From a virus: 41,400 bases of DNA. The stretch lies in IMG/VR virus record IMGVR_UViG_3300025030_000221, positions 1 through 41,400 of that record; one strand, written 5' to 3'. The notes beneath the pieces are model-generated. The model searched no databases, was not told the origin of the DNA, and was given only the letters and a program-made list of their open reading frames with translations. A program made the position numbers and the translations under genes. This document shows positions 22,825 to 30,803 of this stretch, in pieces (position 1 is the stretch's first letter; every line of letters starts with the position of its first letter).

Positions 22825-23176
22825 AGGAGTTACTCAGGGTACGCCTAGTCTCCTGGGGCGTAATGTAGAGACTGGCAGTGCCGTTGTGTCCCATAGCTTC
22901 CGTTTTCACTCTGCCACGTACGGCAAGACACGTGAGGTACGGATACTAGCCGATGACTCCATGAGCAAGGCGCAGATAGAGGACATGGCCGCTTCTGCCC
23001 TGGAAACCTGGCTGATAGAATTGGAGGAGAAGCGGCAGCGCAAGGTGGGTAAACATGCCCCTGCAAGTGTTGCGGAGCGGCAGGAAGTGGGGAAGGCCAT
23101 AAGGGAGTTCCGCAGCTATGCCGCTGCAAGACGTGAAAGCACCAACAACAAGACGTACTACCAAGGGGCGAAGTAG
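22799..23176 (+). CDS. Hypothetical protein, 125 aa, at the cassette-tail boundary
   Basis: It starts at a TTG (22799) behind GAGGGAG, overlapping the LicD-like gene by 26 bp. The N-terminal half is beta-like and the C-terminal half is a Glu/Lys/Arg helix. No motif was seen. It is the last gene before the fibre gene, so either a virion part or a regulator of neighbours. The start choice is not certain; the overlap favours coupled translation. Confidence 0.5.
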   Translation: MVAKLWLPKGVTQGTPSLLGRNVETGSAVVSHSFRFHSATYGKTREVRILADDSMSKAQIEDMAASALETWLIELEEKRQRKVGKHAPASVAERQEVGKAIREFRSYAAARRESTNNKTYYQGAK

Positions 23177-23185
23177 GAGAAACCA

Positions 23186-24175
23186 ATGCCAACACCGCAG
23201 ATGGATGTAAGAATAGTTCAAGCGGATGGGCAGATGACTGTTCAGGTCACTAACCCTCCCGTTGATGTCCAGGTCTTCGCCGCTTCTGGCACATGGACAA
23301 AGCCTGCGGGGGCTACAGTGGTTGAGGTTGTGCTGTTTGGTGCGGGCGGGGGCGGTGGCGGCGGCGTTGGTGGTGCAACTGGCACAGGTAGGCCCCCTGG
23401 CACAGGCGGCGGCGGCGGAGCCTGTAACAAGTGTACGTACAGGGCCTCCGACCTTGCCGCAACAGAAGCGGTTACTATTGGCGCTGGAGGGGCGCTAGGC
23501 GCTGGCGGTAGTAGTGGAAACGGGTCTAACGGAGATCAGGGCGGAGCTACCGACTTTGGAACTCGCCTTTACGCCTATGGTGGAGGTGGTGGCGCTGGCG
23601 GTTCCGTGGGCAATAGTCGGAGTGGGGGCACTGGCGGTGGAATAGGGGGTGGTGGAAATGTTGGCGCTGGGTCTGCCCAACTAGGTGGATTGCCTGCTAA
23701 CACAGCCAACGAAACAGGAGAGGGATTTGGTGGGGGCGGCACAACTCCGGGATCTGCGGGTAAGGCTGCTGCTTTCGGCGGGGCAGGTGGTGGAGGCGGC
23801 AACGTTGCTGAGGGGCTTACTGGCGCTAGTAGTGTGTTCGGCGGTGCAGGTGGTGGTGGCGGTGGCCCAATAGATACAGATAACGTTGAAGATGCAGGTA
23901 AGGCTGGCGGCAGAGCAAACTCTATGATAACGAGTGGTGGTGGTGGCAGTGGTGGCGCTGTAAACGGCGGCGCTGGCGGCGCTGGAACAGCAGGGGATTC
24001 TACAAAGGGCGGAACGGGCGGTGGAGGTGGCGGAGCACAGGATTCCGGCACGGGCGGCGTTGGCGGAGCAGGTGGAGCAAATGGAGGTGGTGGGGGCGGA
24101 GGCGGAGGCGGAACATCTGTTGGCGGCGATGGTGGGCTAGGCGGCGATGGTGCAGTGTATGTCTATTCTTGGTAG
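23186..24175 (+). CDS. Glycine-rich tail fibre protein
   Basis: 329 aa. A short N-terminal strand region leads to Ala-Ser-Gly-Thr-Trp-Thr-Lys-Pro-Ala-Gly and Val-Val-Leu-Phe-Gly-Ala, the start of a glycine-rich fibre domain known in phage tail fibres and adhesins. Residues about 50-329 are over half Gly, in polyglycine runs broken by Ala, Ser, Thr and Asn, which suits a polyglycine II helix bundle. The C-terminus is Val-Tyr-Val-Tyr-Ser-Trp. Such domains form receptor-binding tips. It has strong GC repeats and could vary in length between isolates. Confidence 0.75.
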   Translation: MPTPQMDVRIVQADGQMTVQVTNPPVDVQVFAASGTWTKPAGATVVEVVLFGAGGGGGGGVGGATGTGRPPGTGGGGGACNKCTYRASDLAATEAVTIGAGGALGAGGSSGNGSNGDQGGATDFGTRLYAYGGGGGAGGSVGNSRSGGTGGGIGGGGNVGAGSAQLGGLPANTANETGEGFGGGGTTPGSAGKAAAFGGAGGGGGNVAEGLTGASSVFGGAGGGGGGPIDTDNVEDAGKAGGRANSMITSGGGGSGGAVNGGAGGAGTAGDSTKGGTGGGGGGAQDSGTGGVGGAGGANGGGGGGGGGGTSVGGDGGLGGDGAVYVYSW

Positions 24176-24183
24176 GAGCTAAC

Positions 24184-24393
24184 ATGGCAATTCAACGCAT
24201 GGCAGTGGTTGACGCAGAAAACAACGTGGTCAACGTCATTGTCTACGATACCGAAGGCAACTGGACGCCGCCAGAGGGCTGTATCCTTGTGGACGCTGAG
24301 ACAGGTGGTGGGGTCGGAGACACATGGGACGGTGAGCAGTTGCTGCCTGTTCTTGGGCCAGAAGTGAAGAAACATTGGTGGAGCGCTGGGTGA
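24184..24393 (+). CDS. Small fibre-associated protein, 69 aa
   Basis: The ATG at 24184, behind AGGAG, gives 69 aa. The product opens with Val-Val-Asp-Ala-Glu-Asn-Asn-Val-Val-Asn-Val-Ile, a pattern I associate with small proteins encoded next to phage tail fibres. It has Trp-Thr-Pro-Pro-Glu and a Trp-Trp end. The stop overlaps the next start (TGATG). Fibre assembly or capping is a reasonable guess only. Confidence 0.6.
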   Translation: MAIQRMAVVDAENNVVNVIVYDTEGNWTPPEGCILVDAETGGGVGDTWDGEQLLPVLGPEVKKHWWSAG

Positions 24394-24965
24394 TGTTCTA
24401 CAAGATAACCACAATTCTGGCGCTGATATTGGCAATAGCAGCCCTGTGGCAAAGCAGTAATGTCCAGGCTAGCCATCTGCCCAGTCTTGATGTTGAGCGG
24501 ATACGGTGGATTGATGAAGACGGCAGAGTACATAACCGGATATGGGCGGGTGGTGCAAACTTTGTGGACGAAGTGAGTATCACCGCCTATGGCGGATGGG
24601 CTAACTGTCGGACCGAACTCAACTCCGCTCCCATGTTTGCGATTTGCAGCGACGTGACAGGCGACCCCTATGGTGGAGCCTCGGTAGCGACCTTCGAGGG
24701 GCATAGATACGGCGACCAGGGGTGGAACGCAAGCCCGCTACTGTACGGGATGCAGCCCAAGGGCAATCCTGGCGACCCTGCTGCCCTGCGAGTGGCGTTG
24801 TACTACGATAGAGTGTGCTTTGCGCCCGAAGGCAGCACCCAGCACTCCAACAACCTCGATGCCTGCGTAGAGCGGGTGGGCGGAAAGTACACCCCCGACT
24901 TGAAGTTCACGGCTGGCGGCAAATACGTGCTCTTATCTGAACTATCGGCGTTGCTAGGGAGATGA
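24393..24965 (+). CDS. Secreted protein with signal peptide, 190 aa
   Basis: Starts at the ATG at 24393 in a TGATG overlap. Residues 1-27 form a signal peptide: a Lys at position 4, a Leu/Ile/Ala core, and Val-Gln-Ala as a likely cleavage site. The twin-arginine motif is absent, so Sec export is expected. The mature part has several Cys residues (for example Asn-Cys-Arg, Ile-Cys-Ser, Val-Cys-Phe, Ala-Cys-Val), compatible with disulfides outside the cytoplasm. The fold was not recognised. Export of a phage protein from the tail region suggests superinfection exclusion, a surface change or a lysis role. Confidence 0.65.
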   Translation: MFYKITTILALILAIAALWQSSNVQASHLPSLDVERIRWIDEDGRVHNRIWAGGANFVDEVSITAYGGWANCRTELNSAPMFAICSDVTGDPYGGASVATFEGHRYGDQGWNASPLLYGMQPKGNPGDPAALRVALYYDRVCFAPEGSTQHSNNLDACVERVGGKYTPDLKFTAGGKYVLLSELSALLGR

Positions 24966-25138
24966 ACGATGCCGCAGACCAAGGAAAAGAAATGGAAGCA
25001 TCTCTCCTAAAGGTGGATGCTGTACATGGATATTCGCTAGAAATCTTGGAGGGCGAAAAACTCCTAGCCAGTGAAGGCTTCAAAGTTATAGATTCAAAGG
25101 AGCAATCAGATGCCGACTTTCAAAGTATACAACGCTAA
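24962..25138 (+). CDS. Small acidic protein, 58 aa
   Basis: The ATG at 24962 overlaps the preceding stop (ATGA). The 58-residue product is rich in Glu, Lys and Leu and probably helical with one beta strand. It overlaps the next frame by 29 bp. Coupling to both neighbours supports it as a gene; nothing is known of function. Confidence 0.45.
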   Translation: MNDAADQGKEMEASLLKVDAVHGYSLEILEGEKLLASEGFKVIDSKEQSDADFQSIQR

Positions 25139-25358
25139 GAGTCCTGGTAAAGAGCCGATTACAAGAGTGGAAGCGTTGACAATAAAAGAGCATGGTGGTG
25201 AAGAATGGCAACTCTCCACGCCAGCTAAGGCTAGTGAGACCAGTGGGTATCTTGCGGCGCTAAAGAGGGTGTCAAGACGGATTTCTGCACCCGTCCAAGA
25301 AGCGTCTGAAACATCGGAGCATCATCCTTCCAAAGAAAAAGCGGAAGAAGTCCCGTAA
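25110..25358 (+). CDS. Small charged protein, 82 aa
   Basis: The ATG at 25110 follows AAAGGAG. The product starts with a basic beta-like segment (Phe-Lys-Val-Tyr-Asn) and ends in a Glu/Lys/Ser-rich tail. No motif. It stands between fibre-associated genes and the tail adaptor gene at 25390. Confidence 0.5.
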   Translation: MPTFKVYNAKSPGKEPITRVEALTIKEHGGEEWQLSTPAKASETSGYLAALKRVSRRISAPVQEASETSEHHPSKEKAEEVP

Positions 25359-25389
25359 GGCAGATAAAGTGGGCAAGAAGAGGTAAGCC

Positions 25390-26664
25390 ATGCCAAGTAT
25401 ACAGGGACGCACGAGGCTTCAGATTCGAGAGGCCATCGGCTACAACGTCCATGGCATGGAGCTTATCACTGCTGCTGCCAGCGGAAGTACCACTACCTTT
25501 CTGTCCGATATGCTATGGGGTGGAGCCGACGACCACAACGGCAAGTGGTGGGTAGGCACGGACACCCCCAATGCTGGCGTGTATGCTCGTGTAAAAGACT
25601 CTTCTATAACGAGTGACCGCACCACGCTCACGCTGTTCCCCGCTGTCACATCCACGCTTGCGGCTGATACCGCCGAACTGTGGGCCATGCGGTTCGACCC
25701 AAAGATGGTTGAGGAGTTCATCAACCAGGCCATCATTGAGGTCACGGGGCTGGTCTACGACCCAGAGGAGAGCGTAGCTTTGTTTGCCGATGGCAGGCAG
25801 AGTCGCTATGACATACCCACGCAGTTTGCCATGCTGAACGGCGTGGAGCTACGCAGCAAGGTAGAAAGCAAGCGCATCCACGCAGCAACGGCAGACTGGG
25901 ATGAAGGTGGAGCGGTGACAGGCGTCACCCGTTCCCTGGATTCCAAAGATTACAAATCACCCCCAAAGGCACTCAAGTTTGCCATACTGTCCACAGCGGC
26001 GGCGGGGGCGATTCTAGGTAGCAAGGCGATTACCTCCCTCAACATCTCTGGCTATGACTACGTGGAGTTCTGGATAAAGAGCACCATAGCGACAGCAGCA
26101 GGAGACTTGAAACTTCACCTGGACGATACAGCTTTAGTTGCTTCTGCCTTAGAGATATTGAGCGTACCTGCCCTGGTAGCGGACACCTGGGCGTACGTGC
26201 GAATATCCTTGGCGAACCCTGAATTGGACACAGCCATCATCAGCATCGGGCTGGAATACGACGTGGACATTGGGGCCTGCACCATTTGGATAAACGACAT
26301 CAAGGCAGTCAAGGATGACTCATCAGTTTGGGTTTCACTGGACAATCGCTCCTGGCGGGTGGACGAACTGAACCGAGACCTGATTCTAACCAACGGGGGC
26401 CGCTTACAGGCAGGATACCGTCTGATGAAGTTGAAGGGCGGTGACAAGCCTGCGCTCCTGTCTGCTGATTCAACGGCTTGTGAGATTGATGACCAATTTG
26501 TGATAGCCAGATCCACGGAGCTAACCCTGATAGCAGGTGGCCCCAGTGCCCAGAACGAAGCAGGCATTAGAGAGTGGCAGGCGCAGATAACCTATTGGCA
26601 CAACCAGGCAGAAGCGGCCAAACGCAGCCTGCCGCTGCTGGTGGGCGCAAGGACGGTGGGCTAG
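25390..26664 (+). CDS. Tail or adaptor protein with a carbohydrate-binding-like domain
   Basis: 424 aa. Residues 1-125 are a beta-rich head-tail adaptor-like part with Arg-Glu-Ala and Phe-Ile-Asn-Gln-Ala helices. Residues about 165-310 look like a beta-sandwich of the CBM or galactose-binding-like kind: Val-Glu-Phe-Trp-Ile-Lys-Ser, Leu-Lys-Leu-His-Leu-Asp-Asp, Trp-Ala-Tyr-Val-Arg-Ile-Ser, Ile-Ser-Ile-Gly-Leu, Trp-Ile-Asn-Asp-Ile. The C-terminal part resumes the structural fold and ends in a helical segment. The insert could bind sugars on the cell or on the virion. The ATG is preceded by AAGAGGTAAGCC. Confidence 0.6.
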   Translation: MPSIQGRTRLQIREAIGYNVHGMELITAAASGSTTTFLSDMLWGGADDHNGKWWVGTDTPNAGVYARVKDSSITSDRTTLTLFPAVTSTLAADTAELWAMRFDPKMVEEFINQAIIEVTGLVYDPEESVALFADGRQSRYDIPTQFAMLNGVELRSKVESKRIHAATADWDEGGAVTGVTRSLDSKDYKSPPKALKFAILSTAAAGAILGSKAITSLNISGYDYVEFWIKSTIATAAGDLKLHLDDTALVASALEILSVPALVADTWAYVRISLANPELDTAIISIGLEYDVDIGACTIWINDIKAVKDDSSVWVSLDNRSWRVDELNRDLILTNGGRLQAGYRLMKLKGGDKPALLSADSTACEIDDQFVIARSTELTLIAGGPSAQNEAGIREWQAQITYWHNQAEAAKRSLPLLVGARTVG

Positions 26665-26666
26665 CC

Positions 26667-26951
26667 ATGAAGTTTGACGCTGGTTCTCTGACAATTACAA
26701 CGGCTGGCACTGAGCTTCAGTTCAGCAATACAGCCGATAGGGTAAAGAGCCTCAGTGTGCGAGCACGTCCTGGCAATACGGGCAATGTCTTCTTTGGAGT
26801 TTCCGATGTGACCTCCACAAATGGATGGACATTGCAGCCAGGAGAAGGCAAGATTGAGGATTTCGGCGATGGCAGCGTACCGTTCAGCACGTTCTACGGA
26901 GACTCGGCCACCAGCGGCGACATCCTGGACTGGACGGCGATTTTGGAGTAG
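26667..26951 (+). CDS. Small beta-rich virion protein, 94 aa
   Basis: It starts 2 bp after the 424-aa gene with GGTGGG as weak site. The product is beta-rich with many Thr, Ser and Gly, for example Gly-Ser-Leu-Thr-Ile-Thr-Thr. Structural or cement protein is the likely role. The stop lies in the first copy of a 14-bp tandem repeat. Confidence 0.55.
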   Translation: MKFDAGSLTITTAGTELQFSNTADRVKSLSVRARPGNTGNVFFGVSDVTSTNGWTLQPGEGKIEDFGDGSVPFSTFYGDSATSGDILDWTAILE

Positions 26952-26969
26952 CAGCTTTGGAGTAGCAGC
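26942..26969 (+). repeat. Perfect 14-bp tandem duplication at a gene end
   Basis: TTTGGAGTAGCAGC occurs twice back to back. The first copy ends the 94-aa gene (stop TAG inside), and the second supplies GGAG as the ribosome site for the gene at 26971. Confidence 0.9.
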
Positions 26970-26970
26970 A

Positions 26971-27372
26971 ATGGCGCAATACCCACACCAAGAAGACAGT
27001 TACAGGGTGCTCAACCCAGCAGGCGACATTGACGCCAACCAGAAAAGCATCCTCGGCGTAAACCAGGTCAGGGGACGAACCAATAGCACCCTGGTGCTAA
27101 AAGGCAGCAAAACCGACACCGACACTCCGGCAGGAGTAGAGATATGGCAGGGCGACGGCGCTGGTGCCGAAGTGGAAGCCGCAGGCGTGGTGCCCACGGC
27201 TACGCCCTCTACCCCTTTGTGGGTACAACGGGCGAACCCTACCACACCGGTTAGTTCAACCTTGCCAGCCAGCTTCCTCACATTCAAGTGGAATCCCGTA
27301 GATGACGTTGTGACCCTCTACGTGAATGATGGCGGGATCATCCGTTCCGTAGCGATAGGGACGGTGGTGTAA
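26971..27372 (+). CDS. Virion protein, 133 aa
   Basis: ATG at 26971 uses the GGAG of the second 14-bp repeat. A beta-rich product with Gly-Val-Glu-Ile-Trp-Gln-Gly-Asp-Gly and many Thr, Val and Pro residues. The stop overlaps the next gene. Probably a small tail or baseplate-like protein. Confidence 0.55.
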   Translation: MAQYPHQEDSYRVLNPAGDIDANQKSILGVNQVRGRTNSTLVLKGSKTDTDTPAGVEIWQGDGAGAEVEAAGVVPTATPSTPLWVQRANPTTPVSSTLPASFLTFKWNPVDDVVTLYVNDGGIIRSVAIGTVV

Positions 27373-29267
27373 TGGCCGAGACAGTCGTCAACGCCCAGGA
27401 AATCAGCCTGAACGCAGTTCGTTACAAGGTAACGGGGCCTGTGCGCCGTACCCTGTCCTCTGTGTACCCCGAAAAGACTGTCATCGGCGACTACACCAAG
27501 GACAGCCACCCTAGCCTATCCACGCTGGCCCTCAGCGACCACCGTGGCGGCATAGGCCAGGACATCTACCAGGGCGACGGCTCCGATGGCCCTGCCAACC
27601 GTTCCTGGTACTCCACGGCGGATACCCGACACAAAGGCCATCTGATTCTGCCGCCGTTGGTCACAAATACAGGGACAACGCCTGCTGGTTTCAGCACCGC
27701 CTACACCCTTATGAGCTATAAGGGTGCCGTCTATGGGAACCTGGCGGCAACCTCGACTGGAATCTATCTCTACACCCCTGGGACTGATACCTGGGGGTCT
27801 CGCTTGCTGGCAACAGTCATGGCGAGTGCGGTATGGCGGTGGGCAGGTGGGGCTATTGCTGGCACCACCTATATTGCCTGCACCAATGAAAGCAATGAAC
27901 TCTATTACTATGATGGGTCAACATGGGCGACAAGGACGCTCGGCAGCATTGGTGGCATCTTGGCATTTGGGAAGGAGAGATTATGGGGTGTTAGCTACAG
28001 CAACTACAAGCTCTGGTACACCTTTACGCCTGGTAGTGGCGAGATATTTCTGCGTGAAACGCCGCTGCTTCGCCCACTCATCAAAGGGGCCTCTCTTTTA
28101 TTTGCACGCAATGCCGAAGGTGATTTCGTTTTGCATCTAGTTACCAACGAGGGGCTTTTTGCCTACGACGAGGGCAACGACGAATGGATAGCGACTGGTT
28201 TGCAGTTCCCTGATAACTCAGGGACTGGGGGTGGGACTACAGGCATCATGTGGCGTGACGACATCTACCTCTCGGCACGTTCCACGGTTTACAGATATAG
28301 CATCAGAAGTGGGGAGGCGGTGATTACGGCCATAGGGCCAGACCGTGACGACGGCTTGCCCTCCACCAAGGCGCACCTAATCACGGATATGGTGGCTGCC
28401 CAAAATGACATCCTGATTTCAACGGCAACGAGTTCTGGGACAAGAACGAGCCTGGTCTTGGCCTGGAATGGGCAAGGGTGGCGTGTGCTTTATGAAGGTG
28501 CTGGGACAGACCTTGACCTGCGGTCTCTTCTGGTCGTTGGCATCGCGGGTGACTACCGTCTTTTCTTTTGGTATGGCGCAGCAACAAATGTTATTCCATA
28601 TCTGGCGTTGCCTGCTGACCTGGTAAATCCCCTGCGGCTCCCCACCTACACCTACGCCGCCGCTGCCACGCATGACTGGCCCTGGTTCACCGCTGGGCAG
28701 TCTGACGTGACCAAGGTGGCCGTGCGGGTGAAGGTGGAGACGCTGAACCCAACCACCTCTGAAACCGTGAAGGTTTACTATGCGATAAACCGCTCGTCAA
28801 CCTTTCAACTTATGACGAACTCCACGTACACAACGGGAGTTATCACAGCTTCAGGAGTACACACCTTCGAGTTCCCAAGTGTGGATAGCTGGGTTAGCAC
28901 CACTGCGCTGACAGGCACGGCGTTCAGGTCAATCCAGTTCAGGATTGTGTTTGCTCGTGGGAGTACGAACACTAACAGCCCAGATGTCCTCTCACTCACG
29001 CTGGAATACTACAAGAAGATGGATGCCAAGTGGCAGTTCCAGGTGGATGTAGACATGAATACTGAGTTTGGGGGGCGTAGCCAGAAAGAGCAACGTGCCG
29101 CTTTGCTCACGGCGATGGAAACAGCTACACTCTTGGAGTTCACCTATCGGGACCCTAGCTCCAACTCGGATGCTACGTTCTATGTGCAGGTGCAGCCATT
29201 GGAATCAGCGGAGCAGCAAGGATTTGATGAACGGGGCGTAACAACCTTGCAGTTGAGGGAGGTCTAA
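27372..29267 (+). CDS. Large tail protein with beta-propeller-like repeats, 631 aa
   Basis: The ATG overlaps the previous stop (TAATG). Residues about 60-420 show repeated short strands ending in Tyr-Tyr, Trp-Ala or Ile-Tyr-Leu, like Kelch or WD-type propeller blades (Leu-Tyr-Tyr-Tyr-Asp-Gly-Ser, Lys-Leu-Trp-Tyr-Thr-Phe, Gly-Leu-Phe-Ala-Tyr-Asp). The C-terminal region (about 430-631) is another beta domain. Phage tail proteins with propellers can form baseplate hubs or receptor binders. No enzyme motif. Blade count cannot be fixed by eye. Confidence 0.6.
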   Translation: MAETVVNAQEISLNAVRYKVTGPVRRTLSSVYPEKTVIGDYTKDSHPSLSTLALSDHRGGIGQDIYQGDGSDGPANRSWYSTADTRHKGHLILPPLVTNTGTTPAGFSTAYTLMSYKGAVYGNLAATSTGIYLYTPGTDTWGSRLLATVMASAVWRWAGGAIAGTTYIACTNESNELYYYDGSTWATRTLGSIGGILAFGKERLWGVSYSNYKLWYTFTPGSGEIFLRETPLLRPLIKGASLLFARNAEGDFVLHLVTNEGLFAYDEGNDEWIATGLQFPDNSGTGGGTTGIMWRDDIYLSARSTVYRYSIRSGEAVITAIGPDRDDGLPSTKAHLITDMVAAQNDILISTATSSGTRTSLVLAWNGQGWRVLYEGAGTDLDLRSLLVVGIAGDYRLFFWYGAATNVIPYLALPADLVNPLRLPTYTYAAAATHDWPWFTAGQSDVTKVAVRVKVETLNPTTSETVKVYYAINRSSTFQLMTNSTYTTGVITASGVHTFEFPSVDSWVSTTALTGTAFRSIQFRIVFARGSTNTNSPDVLSLTLEYYKKMDAKWQFQVDVDMNTEFGGRSQKEQRAALLTAMETATLLEFTYRDPSSNSDATFYVQVQPLESAEQQGFDERGVTTLQLREV

Positions 29268-29310
29268 CGTGGCAGCATTGCAGGTCGTGTAGTATACTGG
29301 GCGAGAAGGC

Positions 29311-29592
29311 ATGACAGATTCAAGGGAGCCAAGTATGATGTCGCCAGACGAGAAGCGCCCTATAGCGGAGAATGAAGCGCCGAAGGAGGTCGAGCAGGTC
29401 TCCGAGCAGGACACCCCTCTAACTCAAGAGGAGTTCGAGGCCCAGATGCAGCGGCTTACCGAGCGCGCCAAGGCCGCTGGGTTGAACCCAATACAGACGA
29501 TGCTTCATTCCTACGCTAGTCGGGGCAGGGCTATAATCAACAGCCTTCTGGGTGCCCTCGAAAATGCGGACAGCGCAAAGAAGAAGGAATAA
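29311..29592 (+). CDS. Acidic helical protein, 93 aa
   Basis: The ATG at 29311, or at 29335 behind GGGAG; the latter would be a cleaner ribosome site. The product is Glu-rich with Met and Pro at the N-terminus and a helical C-terminal half (Gln-Arg-Leu-Thr-Glu-Arg-Ala-Lys). It leads the membrane-protein and HNH group. Function is unknown. Confidence 0.5.
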   Translation: MTDSREPSMMSPDEKRPIAENEAPKEVEQVSEQDTPLTQEEFEAQMQRLTERAKAAGLNPIQTMLHSYASRGRAIINSLLGALENADSAKKKE

Positions 29593-29593
29593 C

Positions 29594-29821
29594 ATGGGCT
29601 GGCTGGTCGGTTCCACACTGGCAAGCATGGTGGCCTCGTTTATCGTCGTCAAAATCTTCGACTACATTTTCGCGGGGGTGACTAGCGGCTTGGTCAGCAG
29701 CGCAAGGTTCCCTCTCTTTGTCGGCACCTGGACGGCGGTCACGGCGCAAGCTGGAATGCATGGGTTCACGAGCCGTATCAGGGGGCTGAGAAAGGGCTTC
29801 GTAAAGAGGGCCAGGCTGTGA
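29594..29821 (+). CDS. Small membrane protein, holin-like, 75 aa
   Basis: Starts at 29594, 1 bp after the previous stop. Residues 2-30 and about 36-52 are hydrophobic (two possible membrane segments), followed by a basic tail (Arg-Ile-Arg-Gly-Leu-Arg-Lys-Gly). Size and charge fit a phage holin or a small membrane anchor. No lysis enzyme was found next to it, so the holin idea is weak. Confidence 0.5.
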   Translation: MGWLVGSTLASMVASFIVVKIFDYIFAGVTSGLVSSARFPLFVGTWTAVTAQAGMHGFTSRIRGLRKGFVKRARL

Positions 29822-30390
29822 GGCAGGCAACTTGTCACCCAGACCGACCACAGTCGGCTAAAGGGCTATGCAACGCTTGCTATTGCCGAGCCTGGTGTGC
29901 GGCGAACAAGGAGAGGAAGGCAGGGACGGATCGAGCATGGCAGGCGGCTCACCTAGACTCTTCCCGCACACGGACGAGGTTGTATCGAGCAAGGAAACTC
30001 GCTCGGCATGCAGTCCGTACGGAGGAGGTTGCCATCCAGCAGAAAGCCTACAGGCTCGCCAACAGAGAGAGGAGGGCAGAGACGGATAGAGCATGGCGGG
30101 CGGCCAACCCTGAGAAGAGGCAGGCGTGGGAGGGGCTACGTCGAGCAAGGAAACTCGGAGCGATTGGCACTATCACATCAGGCCAATGGGCCAGTATAAA
30201 AGCGGCATACGCATGGCGATGCGCCTACTGCGGGAAGATGCCAGCCTCGCTGACTCAGGATCACGTCATCCCTCTGTCGCTTGGTGGTTCACATACACCC
30301 ACCAACATCGTCCCTGCATGTCGGTCATGCAATTCTAGTAAGGGTGCTAGACCACCGACAAGATTACCCGCCAAACGGCTGCTTGTTTAG
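29818..30390 (+). CDS. HNH endonuclease with N-terminal zinc motif
   Basis: 190 aa starting at a GTG in a GTGA overlap. The C-terminal HNH core (about 130-180) has Cys-x2-Cys (Cys-Ala-Tyr-Cys), Asp-His-Val-Ile-Pro-Leu, Asn-Ile-Val-Pro-Ala-Cys and Cys-Asn-Ser-Ser-Lys-Gly, the full beta-beta-alpha-metal set. The N-terminus carries Cys-His-Pro-Asp-Arg-Pro and Cys-x2-Cys, a probable zinc ribbon that recognises DNA. Between them are two similar charged segments. Phage HNH enzymes act in homing or aid packaging. It lies far from terminase, so a homing or cutting role is as likely. Confidence 0.8.
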   Translation: MRQATCHPDRPQSAKGLCNACYCRAWCAANKERKAGTDRAWQAAHLDSSRTRTRLYRARKLARHAVRTEEVAIQQKAYRLANRERRAETDRAWRAANPEKRQAWEGLRRARKLGAIGTITSGQWASIKAAYAWRCAYCGKMPASLTQDHVIPLSLGGSHTPTNIVPACRSCNSSKGARPPTRLPAKRLLV

Positions 30391-30442
30391 TGGTGCGACA
30401 GCTAAGACAAGGTAGCACAAGCGGCAAAGATAAAGGAGTTTT

Positions 30443-30640
30443 ATGAGCATTGGTGAAGATAGAGTACGAGTCAGTTTCAATCCTAGTAGCAACCCAGATG
30501 TCGAGAAGGTAAAGCGACTCACCGCTGATTTGATAAACGCCTGCGAGATGTTCAAAGCTAAAGAGCCAAGATTGGCAGCACTCGCTCAAACTGCCTACGA
30601 AGAAGCAGCAATGTGGGCGGTCAAGGCAGCCACGACTTAG
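30443..30640 (+). CDS. Small helical protein, 65 aa
   Basis: The ATG at 30443 follows AAAGGAG with good spacing. The protein is charged and amphipathic, with Val-Lys-Arg-Leu-Thr-Ala-Asp-Leu early and Ala-Glu-type helices after. No membrane span. It precedes the TatA-like ORF by 43 bp. Function is unknown. Confidence 0.5.
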   Translation: MSIGEDRVRVSFNPSSNPDVEKVKRLTADLINACEMFKAKEPRLAALAQTAYEEAAMWAVKAATT

Positions 30641-30683
30641 AATGACTCGGTAAGATAGGAATCTATAGTGAAAGGAGAATCTA

Positions 30684-30803
30684 ATGGGCGTACATGAGCT
30701 TATGTTTATTGGAATCGGCCTCGTTGCTACAGTTGTCCTGGGCGGCGGCGGTGCTTGGCTAATGAGGGTCTTCAAGGGCAAGAAGGCTGACCCAAAGGTC
30801 TGA
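30684..30803 (+). CDS. TatA-like mini-ORF, 39 aa
   Basis: The ATG at 30684 follows AAAGGAG. The product opens Met-Gly-Val-His-Glu-Leu-Met-Phe-Ile-Gly-Ile, reminiscent of the TatA N-terminus (Met-Gly-x-x-Glu-Leu) with a short membrane span. A Gly-rich hinge and a short basic tail (Phe-Lys-Gly-Lys-Lys) follow. It is shorter than TatA (about 50-90 aa), and the usual Phe-Gly-Pro hinge is absent, so the identity is a hypothesis. Its last codons form the heptamer C-CCA-AAG, which could shift ribosomes into the TatC frame directly downstream. Confidence 0.4.
   Translation: MGVHELMFIGIGLVATVVLGGGGAWLMRVFKGKKADPKV
30791..30797 (+). promoter_or_regulatory. Candidate -1 ribosomal frameshift site CCCAAAG
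   Basis: In the TatA-like frame the heptamer reads C-CCA-AAG, the X-XXY-YYZ pattern of -1 slippery sites (compare lambda's GGGAAAG for gpG/gpGT). The zero-frame stop TGA is 4 nt further on. Slipping back by one base enters the open TatC frame. A weak 4-bp GC stem (30815-30818 with 30832-30835) lies downstream; no stronger structure was found by eye. Confidence 0.5.

Noticed and set aside
23575-24051. Proline-rich antisense frame in the fibre gene
   Set aside because: Reverse reading of polyglycine codons; no start site or context.
29293-29298. TATACT as a promoter before 29311
   Set aside because: No -35 hexamer at 15-19 bp upstream; the nearest TTG hexamers are at 9 or 34 bp.
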